DNA of 64,000 nt from Singulisphaera sp. GP187 (GTDB taxonomy: Bacteria > Planctomycetota > Planctomycetia > Isosphaerales > Isosphaeraceae). Location of the stretch: assembly GCF_900129635.1 (NCBI RefSeq), contig NZ_FSRB01000002.1, forward strand, positions 1,950,727-2,014,726, given 5' to 3'. Both the position numbers and the translations under genes were made by a program. Under the pieces are notes generated by a model, which saw only the letters and a program-made list of their open reading frames with translations, did no database searches and was not told the origin of the DNA. Below, piece after piece: positions 25,657 to 35,096 of this stretch; position 1 is the stretch's first letter; the number at the start of each line of letters is the position of its first letter.

Positions 25657-26634
25657 TCAATGCCTGGCCGAGATCCCTCGGCTCGATCCATTTGCATTTT
25701 CTTGCAAGACGATCTCGGTCCCGATCCCCTTGTCGGTGTACATCTCGAGCAAGAGCGAGTGGCGGAGCCGGCCGTCGATGATGTGCGTTTTCCGGACACC
25801 TTCCCGGAGGCTGTCGAGGCTGGCCTCGACCTTCGGGATCATTCCTTTATCAATGATCCCTTGCGCGATCAAGTCACGACACTCGACGGGTGTCAGACTC
25901 CGAATCAGGCTCTGAGGTTCGGATCGGTCCTTGAGGATCCCCGGCGTGTCGGTCAGGAACACGAGCTTCTCGGCCTTGAGCGCCACGGCGACCGCCGCGG
26001 CCGCGGTGTCGGCATTGACGTTCAAGAGCAGCTCGTCGTCCCCCTCGGCCAGCGACGGAAGCACCGGCACGACCCCGGCAAAGCAGAGGTTCTCGATCAG
26101 CGAGACCTCCACCTCGGTCACCTCGCCCACGCGTCCGAGGTCCACGTCCCCCCCGGCTCCGTCGGGCAAGGTCAGCCGGCGGCCGAAGAGGCATTGCGTG
26201 GTTTTATGGTGCAAGCCCGCGGCGCGGCCGCCGTACTTCGTGATGTGTCGAACAATGTCGACGTTGATTTCCTCGGCCAGCACGCGGGCGACGATTCCCA
26301 GGGTCGCGTCATCGGTGTACCGCCGCCCTTGGACGAACCGGGCTTGCAGTCCGGCTTGTTCCATGGCGTGCGTGATCGCCTTGCCGCCGCCATGGACCAC
26401 CACGGGTCTCATGCCGACGGTCTGCATGAACACGATATCAACGAGCAAGGCCCGGAGCGCTTCGGGTTCTTCCATCACCGAGCCGCCGAGCTTGATGACG
26501 GTGAACCGTCCGTGAAACTTGCGGAAGTAACCGAGTGCCTCGATCAGGACATCCGCCTTGCGGATCGCTTCTTCATGCACGGCGTGATCCCCAACCGCTC
26601 CCAAACAATCGACGACCAAACCACCATTCTTCAT
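25657..26634 (-). CDS. argB: Acetylglutamate kinase
   Basis: ArgB phosphorylates N-acetylglutamate in the second step of arginine synthesis and is often the arginine-sensitive step. At 325 residues it includes the amino-acid-kinase marks VIKLGGSVME near residue 45, VVVHGGGKAI, and NVNADTAAAAVAVALKAEKLVFLTDTPGIL. The DKGMIPKVEASLDSLREGV segment contains the conserved lysine near the C-terminus. The N-terminal helix before the kinase core is typical of the arginine-inhibited hexameric form, though inhibition is inferred. The start at 26634 was taken where family-like sequence begins; the frame is open upstream to 26853. Confidence 0.94.
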   Translation of the reverse strand: MKNGGLVVDCLGAVGDHAVHEEAIRKADVLIEALGYFRKFHGRFTVIKLGGSVMEEPEALRALLVDIVFMQTVGMRPVVVHGGGKAITHAMEQAGLQARFVQGRRYTDDATLGIVARVLAEEINVDIVRHITKYGGRAAGLHHKTTQCLFGRRLTLPDGAGGDVDLGRVGEVTEVEVSLIENLCFAGVVPVLPSLAEGDDELLLNVNADTAAAAVAVALKAEKLVFLTDTPGILKDRSEPQSLIRSLTPVECRDLIAQGIIDKGMIPKVEASLDSLREGVRKTHIIDGRLRHSLLLEMYTDKGIGTEIVLQENANGSSRGISARH

Positions 26635-26789
26635 TTCTCGGGACCCTTTGTAAAGTAGGCGCTGGCGGTTCGTGCGCGCAGCGGAACGGTTGACTTGGCG
26701 ATGAGCCTCAATTCGTATTACGATAAAAGGGTTGCGAGCGATTGCGGATTGTCCGCCATTATTGATTCCCGTCGAGGGTTTGTTCTCCG

Positions 26790-27230
26790 GTGGAACCCGC
26801 CCGTGGGCCTCATCAGCATGATCCCGACCTGGACCGACCACCGGCTCGCGCACCGATCGTGCTTGAACCCTACTTCGAGGAGTATCAGCGGCTCGTCTCC
26901 AACCCGTTCCTCGCGCTCGCGGCCCTGATCCCCTGGTTCGCGGCGACCCGCCTGGCGTTCTTGGCCAAGCACGTCCCGTCGATCCTGATTCTCCTGGCCA
27001 GCCTGGTCGCGATTGCCGGCCTACTCCAATTTCACTGCCTCGATTGTGGAGCGACAGGTTGCCTGTTTCGCTGGAAGCACCATGCTTGCCAGCGCTCGCT
27101 GGCCCGACAGTGGGCTCGGCAACGTCGCCGGCTTCGCGGTCCGAACCCCGCGACCCAGACCGTGCTCTGGGGTTTTATCGTCATGGTCGTGGCCTTGCTC
27201 TCGGCAATTGCGTCTCGGAATCGGTTCTGA
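26790..27230 (+). CDS. Small membrane protein with a CLDCGATGCLFRW motif
   Basis: This 146-residue protein is of unknown function. Two hydrophobic segments near residues 42-80 and one near 124-142 look like transmembrane helices. Between them lies a Cys-rich cytoplasmic-type motif, HCLDCGATGCLFRWKHHAC, suggestive of metal binding or a redox-active pair, followed by an Arg-rich stretch. The first in-frame start is a GTG at 26790; a second GTG at 26859 would begin at the family-like LEPYFEEYQRL sequence and may be the true start. It is transcribed divergently from argB. Confidence 0.6.
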   Translation: MEPARGPHQHDPDLDRPPARAPIVLEPYFEEYQRLVSNPFLALAALIPWFAATRLAFLAKHVPSILILLASLVAIAGLLQFHCLDCGATGCLFRWKHHACQRSLARQWARQRRRLRGPNPATQTVLWGFIVMVVALLSAIASRNRF

Positions 27231-27570
27231 AGCCTCCGTTTGATCCAATCGACGCGCGATGTTCTTGCCTGATCGATCCACCTTGACAGGGCTTGAGGAC
27301 TCGAAAGATAATCGTTCACCCGCCGCCCTCAAGGGAAACGCGAAGGGCTTCGAGGCCGAAGACACAGCGACCACCAATGCCGCTGGTCACCACGACACCC
27401 CACTCGTCGGGAAGTCGCAACACTCGATAATGAGTCGCCTAGGTAGTATCATGACAGGGGCGATGCGAGCAGCGACTTCGAAGCAGCGGTCGAACATGTC
27501 TTTCTGACTGGATGCGACCTGGCGCGGCGATGCTCGTGAATGATGGATTCCTTTATTCGTCTTTTTTAAG
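27231..27570. other. Leader region of metH
   Basis: These 340 bases before metH hold no supported gene. CTTGAGG near 27290 can pair with CCTCAAG near 27330, and other short stems follow. A fragment resembling part of a cobalamin riboswitch was examined and not accepted because the conserved core and B12 box are missing. Confidence 0.4.
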
Positions 27571-27585
27571 ATGCCTGGAAGTCAA

Positions 27586-30500
27586 ATGACCGATACGCGA
27601 CATCGCCTTGAGCAGATCCTCTCCGAGCGGATCATGGTCCTCGATGGCGCGATGGGGACGATGATCCACGCGCACAAGCCGACGGAAGAGGACTATCGCG
27701 GCGAACGGTTCCGCAATCACTCCAAGCTGCTCAAGAATTGCACCGAGATCATGGCGCTGAGCCAGCCGCACATGATCGAGGAGATCCATACGGCCTATCT
27801 CGAAGCCGGCTCCGACATCATTTCGACCGACAGCTTCAACAGCAACGCGATCTCGATGGCCGACTACGACCTCGAAGAGTATGTCTTCGAGCTGAACCAG
27901 GCGGCTGCGGCGATCGCGCGCCGGGCGGCCGACGCGATGACCCGCAAGACGCCCGACAAGCCGCGGTTCGTGGCCGGCAGCCTGGGGCCGACCAACAAGA
28001 TGCTCAACAACCCCTCGGATCCGAACAATCCGGACCCGAGCTATCGCCCGGTCACCTTCGACCAGCTCGTCGACGCCTACACCGAGCAGGTCCGTGGCCT
28101 GGTGAGCGGCGGGGCCGACATCCTCCTGGCGGAAACCGCGTTCGACACGCTGAACCTGAAGGCCTGCCTGTTCGCGATCGACCAATATTTTGAAAAGCAC
28201 GGCGGGCGAATTCCCGTCATGGCCTCCACGACGATCTTCAACGGCGGGGTGACCCTGACCTCGCAGAAGGTCGAGGCGTTCTGGGCCTCGATGTCCGCCT
28301 ACGACCTGTTTAGCGTCGGGATCAACTGTGCCCTGGGCGCCGACCAGATGCGTCCCTACGTCGAGGCCCTTTCCGACCTCGCGGTCCCGTACATGAGCTG
28401 TTACCCGAACGCCGGCCTGCCCAACGCGCTGGGCGAGTTCGACGACAGCCCCGGGTCGCTCGGCAGCCCCGACCACATGGCGAGGCGGATTCGAGAGTTC
28501 GCCACCGACGGCTGGCTGAACCTCGTGGGAGGCTGCTGCGGCACCCGCCCGCCGCATATCCGTGCGATCGCCGAGGCCATTCAAGGGGTCCGCCCGCGGA
28601 TCCGACCGGTCCGGCCGACCTGGTCGATTCTCAGCGGGACCGACGCCCTGACGATTCGCCCCGAAAGCAACTTCATGATGGTCGGGGAGCGAACCAACAT
28701 CACGGGCTCGAAAAAGTTTGCCCGGCTGATCAAGGGAGGCGACTACGACAGTGCCTTGAGCGTGGCCCGCGACCAGGTCGAAGGGGGCGCCAACATCATC
28801 GACGTCAACATGGACGAGGGGATGATCGACGGCGAGGAGGCGATGACCAAGTTTCTCCGGCTCATCGCGGCCGAACCCGACATCACCCGGGTGCCGATCA
28901 TGATCGACAGCTCGAAATGGTCGGTCATCGAGGCGGGCCTGAAGTGCGTTCAAGGCAAGTCGATCGTCAACTCGATCAGCCTCAAGGAAGGGGAAGAGAA
29001 GTTCCTCGAACAAGCGAAGCTCGTCAACCGCTACGGCGCCGCCGTCGTCGTGATGGCATTCGACGAGGAAGGTCAGGCGGTCACGGCCGATCGCAAGGTC
29101 GAGATCTGTGAGCGGGCTTATGATCTGCTCACGAACAAGGTTGGCTTCGTGCCGTCGGACATCATCTTCGACACCAACATCCTGACCGTCGGGACCGGGA
29201 TTGAGGAGCACGACAACTACGCGGTCGAGTTCATCGAAGCGGTGCGCCGACTCAAGAAGATGTTCCCGGAGTCGAAGACGAGCGGCGGCGTCAGCAACGT
29301 CTCGTTCTCGTATCGCGGCAACGACTTCGTCCGGGAAGCGATGAACGCGGCCTTCCTCTATCACGCGATCGCCGCCGGGCTCGACATGGGGATCGTCAAC
29401 GCCGGTCAGCTCGAGGTCTATGAGGAGATTCCCAAGGACCTGCTCGAGCGCGTTGAGGACGTCCTCTTGAACCGCCGGCCCGACGCCGCCGATCGCCTGA
29501 CCGAATTTGCCGAAACGGTCAAACAGCGGGGTAAGAAGTCGACCGGGAAGGAATTGGCCTGGCGCGACGGTTCGGTCGAGGAGCGGCTCAAGCACGCCCT
29601 GGTCACGGGCAACGCCGACTTCGTCGAGGCCGACGTGGAGGAGGCCCGGCAGTCGTACACGCGGACCCTCTCGATCATCGAAGGGCCGCTGATGGACGGC
29701 ATGAACGTCGTCGGCGACCTGTTCGGCATGGGGAAAATGTTCCTCCCGCAGGTCGTCAAGAGTGCCCGCGTGATGAAGAAGGCCGTGGCTTACTTGCTCC
29801 CGTTCATGGAGGCGGAGAAGGCCAAAGGGGACGTCAGTGCCCGCAAGGCACGTGGCAAGCTCTTGATGGCCACCGTCAAGGGAGACGTTCACGACATCGG
29901 CAAGAACATCGTCGGCGTCGTCCTGGGCTGTAACGACTACGAAGTGATCGACCTCGGCGTGATGGTCCCGTGCGAGAAGATTCTCGCCGCGGCCCGCGAG
30001 CATGAGGTGGACATGATCGGCCTCTCCGGCCTGATCACCCCTTCACTCGACGAGATGGTCCACGTCGCCAAGGAGATGGAACGGGAAGGCTTCAACCTTC
30101 CGCTCTTGATCGGTGGCGCCACCACGAGCATCAAGCACACGGCGGTCAAGATCGCGCCCAGCTATCATGGCACGGTCATCCACGTGAAGGATGCGTCGCG
30201 CTGCGTGGGGGTGGTCGATCGCCTGAATCGCGACGATCAACGCCACTTGATCGACGACGAAAACCGGACGATGCAGGAAAAGGAACGGGTTAGTTTCGCC
30301 CAGCGCCGGAAGCGAAACCTGGTCACCTACGCCGACGCTCAGAAGCGGCGATTCTCGATCGACTGGGCCACCTCGGAGATTGCCGTTCCCGCGCGACTCG
30401 GACCGCAGATCCTCCGCGAAGTTCCGCTCAGCGAGTTGGTCCCGTACATCGACTGGTCCCCCTTCTTTATGGCCTGGGAGTTGAAGGGGAAATATCCCTC

Positions 30501-31299
30501 GATCTTCGAGTCGCCCGAGGTGGGCACCGAGGCGAAAAAACTCTTCAACGACGCGATGCGGCTGTTGAATCAGATCGTCGAGCGTAAGTCGTTGACAGCC
30601 TCGGGTGTGTACGGAATCTTTCCCGCGAATTCCGAGGGCGACGATATCGTCGTTTACTCGGATGAGTCGCGGTCCACGCCGACCTTTCGGTTTCCAATGC
30701 TCCGCCAGCAGTGGGAGCGTGAGGGGCAGACCTCGTTCCGCTGCCTGGCCGACTACATTGCCCCCGTCTCCACGGGTCGCCCCGACTATCTGGGAGCCTT
30801 CGCGATCACGACGGGCATTGGGGCCGAAGACCTGGTGGAAGCCTTCGAACGCGATCACGACGACTACAACTCGATCATGGTCAAGGCTCTGGCCGATCGC
30901 CTGGCCGAGGCGTTCTCCGAATATCTCCATGAGCGCGTCCGTCGCGAGTGGGGCTACGGTCAGAACGAAGGCTTGGCCAAGGCCGACCTGATCGCCGAGA
31001 AGTATCGCGGCATTCGTCCCGCGTCGGGCTACCCGACGTCTCCCGACCATACCGAGAAGTCGTTGCTCTGGAAGTTGCTCGACGTCGAGGCTGCGGCTGG
31101 GATTCGTCTGACCGAGTCGCTGGCGATGTATCCGGGGGCGTCGGTGAGCGGCCTCTACTTCGCCCATCCCGAGGCGCGTTACTTCGCGGTCGACCTGATC
31201 ACGCGCGACCAGGTCGAGAGTTATGCCACGCGCAAGGGGATGCCGATCGCTGAAGTCGAACGCTGGCTGGCACCGAATCTGGCCTATGACGTCAGCTGA
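27586..31299 (+). CDS. metH: Cobalamin-dependent methionine synthase
   Basis: MetH methylates homocysteine with methyltetrahydrofolate, using B12 as carrier. All four modules are present in 1237 residues. The homocysteine domain ends with the zinc motif GGCCGTRPPHIRA near 320. The pterin domain has FMMVGERTNITGSKKF near 365-380. The B12 domain has GDVHDIGKNIVGVVLG with the cobalt-binding His near 769. The activation domain ends ARYFAVDLITRDQVESYA. The ATG at 27586 (MTDTRHRL) fits the family better than 27571. It is transcribed alone. Its presence implies a cobalamin supply, consistent with the B12-type radical-SAM protein at 53-55 kb. Confidence 0.97.
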   Translation: MTDTRHRLEQILSERIMVLDGAMGTMIHAHKPTEEDYRGERFRNHSKLLKNCTEIMALSQPHMIEEIHTAYLEAGSDIISTDSFNSNAISMADYDLEEYVFELNQAAAAIARRAADAMTRKTPDKPRFVAGSLGPTNKMLNNPSDPNNPDPSYRPVTFDQLVDAYTEQVRGLVSGGADILLAETAFDTLNLKACLFAIDQYFEKHGGRIPVMASTTIFNGGVTLTSQKVEAFWASMSAYDLFSVGINCALGADQMRPYVEALSDLAVPYMSCYPNAGLPNALGEFDDSPGSLGSPDHMARRIREFATDGWLNLVGGCCGTRPPHIRAIAEAIQGVRPRIRPVRPTWSILSGTDALTIRPESNFMMVGERTNITGSKKFARLIKGGDYDSALSVARDQVEGGANIIDVNMDEGMIDGEEAMTKFLRLIAAEPDITRVPIMIDSSKWSVIEAGLKCVQGKSIVNSISLKEGEEKFLEQAKLVNRYGAAVVVMAFDEEGQAVTADRKVEICERAYDLLTNKVGFVPSDIIFDTNILTVGTGIEEHDNYAVEFIEAVRRLKKMFPESKTSGGVSNVSFSYRGNDFVREAMNAAFLYHAIAAGLDMGIVNAGQLEVYEEIPKDLLERVEDVLLNRRPDAADRLTEFAETVKQRGKKSTGKELAWRDGSVEERLKHALVTGNADFVEADVEEARQSYTRTLSIIEGPLMDGMNVVGDLFGMGKMFLPQVVKSARVMKKAVAYLLPFMEAEKAKGDVSARKARGKLLMATVKGDVHDIGKNIVGVVLGCNDYEVIDLGVMVPCEKILAAAREHEVDMIGLSGLITPSLDEMVHVAKEMEREGFNLPLLIGGATTSIKHTAVKIAPSYHGTVIHVKDASRCVGVVDRLNRDDQRHLIDDENRTMQEKERVSFAQRRKRNLVTYADAQKRRFSIDWATSEIAVPARLGPQILREVPLSELVPYIDWSPFFMAWELKGKYPSIFESPEVGTEAKKLFNDAMRLLNQIVERKSLTASGVYGIFPANSEGDDIVVYSDESRSTPTFRFPMLRQQWEREGQTSFRCLADYIAPVSTGRPDYLGAFAITTGIGAEDLVEAFERDHDDYNSIMVKALADRLAEAFSEYLHERVRREWGYGQNEGLAKADLIAEKYRGIRPASGYPTSPDHTEKSLLWKLLDVEAAAGIRLTESLAMYPGASVSGLYFAHPEARYFAVDLITRDQVESYATRKGMPIAEVERWLAPNLAYDVS

Positions 31300-31330
31300 G
31301 CCGTTAGAGGCATGCGAAGAATCTGAGGCA

Positions 31331-31361
31331 AGCGGGGAGCGTGAACTCGCTCCCTGGCTTC
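31331..31361. repeat. Short GGGAGCG palindromic repeat, copy B
   Basis: GGGAGCG (31335-31341) pairs with CGCTCCC (31348-31354) around six bases, 36 bases after metH. The flanks (GGCAAGCG before, TGGCTTC after) recur in the copies at 20106 and 42135. It could act as the metH terminator. Confidence 0.5.
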
Positions 31362-31516
31362 TGGCCTGCAACGCGAGTTGCGGAGCGTGGGTAAGCGGAT
31401 TTCCGAGAATGAGTTTGCCCGTCGGCAACGGCGCTCTAATAATAGAGTGAAAAGTCAGGTTCGACCCCGAGTGGACGGGCCTCACCCCTGTGTCCGTGCG
31501 CCAAGAGGTATCACCA

Positions 31517-31987
31517 ATGGCCCCACTCCGAATTCTCTCCGTAACCATGATCGTGGCGGGTACGTTTGTGCCATTCGCCCCGGCTCAAACCCCGAGCCCT
31601 TCGCCGAATGTGCTTCCTCGAAGCAGCAACAACCGATCCGCCTTTTCACAGATGTCGGCCCCACCGCGGCGTCGGAGCATCGTTCATCACTACCCCTACC
31701 CTTACCCGAACTACTACACGAGCGACCGTTCGGGCGGGTTCCGCAACCCAGGTGGAGTCGGTCGCTTTAGCGAGTATTATCCGCCGGGCGGCCAATTTCA
31801 GGTGAACCCCGGGGTTGACCCGGTTCGCGTCGCGTCCTTCGATCGAGGGGGCGGACCGACCCTGGCCGACCAACGGGCGGCCCAGCAGATCGGGATTCAG
31901 CGCGACTCCGTGATGCAGCAACAACTCAATAGTTTTCGTGGTTTTGGGTATGGTTACGGTGTCGGCTTCTTCGGCGGCTTTAACTGA
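31517..31987 (+). CDS. Small secreted Tyr/Gly/Pro-rich protein
   Basis: A 156-residue exported protein begins with a clear signal peptide (about residues 1-23, ending FAPAQ). The mature part is low-complexity: a Pro/Tyr segment (HHYPYPYPNYY), Gly/Arg/Phe-rich stretches, and a glycine-aromatic tail (GFGYGYGVGFFGG). Nothing catalytic is visible. AGAGGT lies about 10 bases before the chosen ATG. It may be a surface or matrix protein, but the family was not recognised. A perfect palindromic terminator follows. Confidence 0.65.
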   Translation: MAPLRILSVTMIVAGTFVPFAPAQTPSPSPNVLPRSSNNRSAFSQMSAPPRRRSIVHHYPYPYPNYYTSDRSGGFRNPGGVGRFSEYYPPGGQFQVNPGVDPVRVASFDRGGGPTLADQRAAQQIGIQRDSVMQQQLNSFRGFGYGYGVGFFGGFN

Positions 31988-32025
31988 GCGATTTGGTCGC
32001 GTCGCACGATAAGTCGGATCCAAGT

Positions 32026-32065
32026 CGACGGGCCGAGAAAAGGAATTCCTTTTCTCGGCCCGTCG
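32026..32065. terminator. Perfect 40-base palindrome, bidirectional terminator
   Basis: CGACGGGCCGAGAAAAGGAA is followed immediately by its exact inverted copy, ending at 32065. It lies between the convergent genes ending at 31987 and 32098. The AAAAGGAA and TTCCTTTT centre gives a partial U-tract on each strand. Confidence 0.75.
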
Positions 32066-32097
32066 TTGATTTGGTGTCTTGAAAATTTCAAAGCTGG

Positions 32098-34161
32098 TCA
32101 ATCTTCCTCAATGCCCGCGCGACTCTTGGCCCACCGATCCATGATGGTTTGCTGGACGTTCGGTGGGACCGGTTCGTAGGAGCGGAATTCCATCGTGAAC
32201 GAACCCTGCCCGCCGGTCATGCTCTTCAAATCGGTGGCATAACGGAGCACTTCGCTGAGCGGCACGCTTGCCTGGATCGATTGCACGCCGCCGGGCATGG
32301 CTTCCATCCCCGTAATCTGGCCGCGTCGCGTGGCCAGGTCGGCCGTGACGTCACCGAACTTCGGGAGCGGAACCACGACGTCCAACTTGACAATCGGTTC
32401 CAGCAACACCGGTCGTGCGTTCACGAACGCCTTGCGGAATGCGTTCGCCGCGGCAGTCTTGAAGGCTTGCTCGGAGCTATCGACGGCATGGTACGAGCCG
32501 AAGAAGACTTCGACCTCGACGTCGACGACCGGATTCCCGGAGACGATCCCCTTCTCCAACTGCTCCCGGGCCCCTTTCTCGACGGCCGGGACATACTGGC
32601 CAGGAATTACCCCTCCCTTGATCGAGTCGACGAAGCGGAACCCCTCACCGCGGCCGAGAGGCCGGATTCTCAACTGCACGTCGGCAAACTGGCCACGGCC
32701 CCCGGTCTGCTTCTTGTGGCGATAGTGGGCCTCCGCCTCTCCCGTAATCGTTTCGAGATAAGGGACGTGGGGGATATGCGTGTTGATGTCGAGCTTGTAA
32801 CGGTTCTTGAGTCGATGCTGGATGACATCGAGATGCAACTCGCTCATGCCGGAGATGACCAGCTCGTGAGTCTGGGAGTCGCGGCGGAACGTGAACGTCG
32901 GGTCCTCGTCGGCGATCTTGGTCAGGCCGACCGAGATCCGCGGCTCATCCTCCCGCGTCTTCGGCTCCACGGCGCGTGGGACCATCGGGGTCGGGAATTG
33001 GATCGGCTTCAAGATCAGATGCGGCTCATGGCCGTTCCCCGCCGCCGTGACCGTGTCGGAGATGTGGAGGTCATCAAACTTGGGGACCGCGACGATGTCG
33101 CCGGCGATCGCCTCTTTCACTTCTTCGAGGGTCTTCCCTTGCAGGCGGTAGAGGTGCCCGGGCTTGCTCGTCTTGCCGGTGCGGAGGTTGGAGAGCAACG
33201 TGTCGCTGGCAATCCGTCCCGAGTGGATCCGGAGGAAGCTGAGTTTCCCCATGAACAAGTCGTTCGTTGTCTTGAAGACCTGTGCGATCAGTTCCCCGTC
33301 TTCATGGGGCTCGAGCTCGACCTCGTCGTCGGCCCGCGAGCCGAGTCGATGGCTGTCGGCCGGGGTCAGGCTGCAGTCGGACAGGAGATCGAGCAGTTCT
33401 TTGAGGCCGATTTCCTTGCGGGCCGAGAGGCAGACGATCGGCACGAGCTGCCCGTTCGTGATGGCGCGACAGGCGGCTTCGCGGAGCTCATGGAGTGGGA
33501 GCGTCTCCCCTTCCAGATAGCGACTCATGAGGTCTTCATCGGTCTCGACGATCTGCTCGACCACCATCTGATAGGCTTCGGCCGGATGCATCGGGCAGTC
33601 ATCCGGCACGTCCTCGGGAGGGTTGAGCGCATCGATCACGCCCGAGAACTTGGAACCTTGGCCGATCGGCACGTAGAAGGGGACGCAACCGGGTCCGAAG
33701 GTTTCGCGGATCTGCTCGAGGACGTCGAGGAAATCGACGTTATCGCCGTCCATCTTGGTCAAGGCGATGATCCGGCCCAGCCTGAGCCGGGCGGCTTCTT
33801 GGAAGATGCGCCGGGTGTTGACCTCGATCCCGGCGGTGGCCGCGATGGTCGTGATCACGTTCTCGACGGCGGCCAGGCCGCTGAGAGCATTGCCGATGAA
33901 GTCAGGGTAGCCGGGGGTGTCGATCAGGTGGATCTGCCGGTTCGCCCACTCGAGGTGAAGCAGGTGGGAGTCGATCGTGATATGGCGGCGTTTCTCTTCG
34001 TCTTCCACGTCCGAGAGGCTGGTCCCGTCATCGACCGACCCGCGTCGATCGGTGGCGCCCGCGGTGTAAAGGAGGGCGTCGGCAAGACTGGTCTTACCCG
34101 ACGCCCCATGTCCAGCCAAGGCAATGTTGCGGATGTCAGTGATATGATAGGTTGTGGTCAT
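32098..34161 (-). CDS. Elongation factor G paralogue (EF-G2-like)
   Basis: This 687-residue translational GTPase has the full five-domain EF-G layout. The GTPase motifs are divergent: G1 is GHGASGKTSL, the G2 region reads RRHITID, G3 DTPGY, and G4 TKMD rather than the canonical NKxD. Later motifs include SGMSELHLDVI, GRGQFADVQLRI and GSYHAVDSSEQAFK. These features fit the second-copy EF-G group rather than the housekeeping FusA of a str operon, and no ribosomal genes are adjacent. The start at 34161 has GGGAGGA upstream. Its role may be in ribosome recycling or a stress-specialised translocation; that is inference. Confidence 0.88.
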   Translation of the reverse strand: MTTTYHITDIRNIALAGHGASGKTSLADALLYTAGATDRRGSVDDGTSLSDVEDEEKRRHITIDSHLLHLEWANRQIHLIDTPGYPDFIGNALSGLAAVENVITTIAATAGIEVNTRRIFQEAARLRLGRIIALTKMDGDNVDFLDVLEQIRETFGPGCVPFYVPIGQGSKFSGVIDALNPPEDVPDDCPMHPAEAYQMVVEQIVETDEDLMSRYLEGETLPLHELREAACRAITNGQLVPIVCLSARKEIGLKELLDLLSDCSLTPADSHRLGSRADDEVELEPHEDGELIAQVFKTTNDLFMGKLSFLRIHSGRIASDTLLSNLRTGKTSKPGHLYRLQGKTLEEVKEAIAGDIVAVPKFDDLHISDTVTAAGNGHEPHLILKPIQFPTPMVPRAVEPKTREDEPRISVGLTKIADEDPTFTFRRDSQTHELVISGMSELHLDVIQHRLKNRYKLDINTHIPHVPYLETITGEAEAHYRHKKQTGGRGQFADVQLRIRPLGRGEGFRFVDSIKGGVIPGQYVPAVEKGAREQLEKGIVSGNPVVDVEVEVFFGSYHAVDSSEQAFKTAAANAFRKAFVNARPVLLEPIVKLDVVVPLPKFGDVTADLATRRGQITGMEAMPGGVQSIQASVPLSEVLRYATDLKSMTGGQGSFTMEFRSYEPVPPNVQQTIMDRWAKSRAGIEED

Positions 34162-34258
34162 GGCGTCTCGTCCTCCCGTTTGGGTTTGGGCTGAGTCTCC
34201 CGCCTTGGGACCGACGACCAAGCCACCCGTAAGAAAAGGACGAGCCGAGCCGGCCTGC

Positions 34259-34990
34259 CTAGGGTGTTGAAGAATGGTCGCCAGCCCGTTCCCGTGCTTC
34301 GCGAAGCCGGAAACGACCGTCGTACAGGGCGCGCCCGACGATGCAAGCCGCGATTGGCAAGGCCGCCAGCTGCGCCAGATCCTCCAGACGACCGACACCC
34401 CCTGACGCAATCACAGGGGTCTTCAAGCGCAGGGCGAGCGCCTCGGTGGCGGCCAGGTTTGGCCCCTCGAGCATGCCGTCACACGCGATGTCGGTATAGA
34501 CGACGCCGCCGAGCGGCAGATCGTCGAACTGTTCGGCCAAGGTTGTCGCCTCGACCGAAGACACTTCCAGCCAGCCACCGGTCGCGACTTGGCCGTTGCG
34601 GGCGTCGAGACCGAGGACCAACCGTTGGGGGTACTTGAGCGCCATCGCCCGGAACCAGGCCGGGTCTTTGAGCGCCTGGGTCCCCACGATGACTCGTTCC
34701 AGTCCGGCTTCGAGCCAGACGGCGATCGTCGCTTCGTCCCGGACTCCCCCGCCGAGCTGGCACGGGATGGTGAGACGTTTCAGGATACTGCGAACGGCCT
34801 CGACGTTGACGGGGCGACCCGCCTTCGCACCGTCGAGGTCGACCAGATGAAGCCTGGTCGCTCCTTCCGCCTCCCAATGCGCGGCCATGGCCGCGGGATC
34901 CTTACCGAAAACAGTCTCTTGGTCATAGTCACCCTGCTTGAGGCGAACACAGTTCCCCCCTCGCAGGTCAATGGCCGGGATCACTTGCAT
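34259..34990 (-). CDS. hisA: Phosphoribosylformimino-AICAR ribotide isomerase
   Basis: HisA performs the Amadori rearrangement in histidine synthesis. The 243-residue TIM barrel has VIPAIDLRGGNCVRL with the catalytic Asp, HLVDLDGAK, QLGGGVRD, VVYTDIACDGMLEGPN with the second catalytic Asp, and VIASGGVGRLEDL. The ATG at 34990 starts directly before the first strand; a GTG at 34999 would add three residues. It lies 106 bases downstream of hisH on the same strand. The C-terminal ten residues after RALYDGRF are variable. Confidence 0.95.
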   Translation of the reverse strand: MQVIPAIDLRGGNCVRLKQGDYDQETVFGKDPAAMAAHWEAEGATRLHLVDLDGAKAGRPVNVEAVRSILKRLTIPCQLGGGVRDEATIAVWLEAGLERVIVGTQALKDPAWFRAMALKYPQRLVLGLDARNGQVATGGWLEVSSVEATTLAEQFDDLPLGGVVYTDIACDGMLEGPNLAATEALALRLKTPVIASGGVGRLEDLAQLAALPIAACIVGRALYDGRFRLREARERAGDHSSTP

Positions 34991-35096
34991 GATCGTCACC
35001 AGGGCCTCATCAAGCCTTCGACACGTTCAATGTAGCCGTGCCCGGAGGGGCTCGCAAGAACCTTGTCCGGGGAGCCAACGATGGGGATCACTACTT

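Noticed and set aside
22443..27230. Arginine island by horizontal transfer
   Set aside because: argB-argD-argF match their surroundings in base composition, and no integrase, tRNA or direct-repeat boundary is present; only a small repeat lies beside argF.
27320..27450. Possible cobalamin riboswitch upstream of metH
   Set aside because: A stretch around 27388-27415 (GACACC...TCGGGAAGTC) resembles part of a B12 riboswitch, but the GGTG-containing core and the GCCAGGAGACC-like B12 box are absent, and the pairing could not be completed.
27553..30003. Long open frame on the minus strand opposite metH (816 codons)
   Set aside because: It is a mirror of metH caused by high third-position GC; composition is Arg/Asp/Gly/His-rich with no recognisable domain. 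The same applies to long reverse frames opposite the YTV gene (17828-20014), the EF-G gene (32149-34194) and pnp (45181-47151).
31450..31500. GGTTCGACCCC resembling a tRNA T-arm
   Set aside because: No matching D-arm, anticodon arm or acceptor stem can be built around it; no tRNA was found anywhere in the window.
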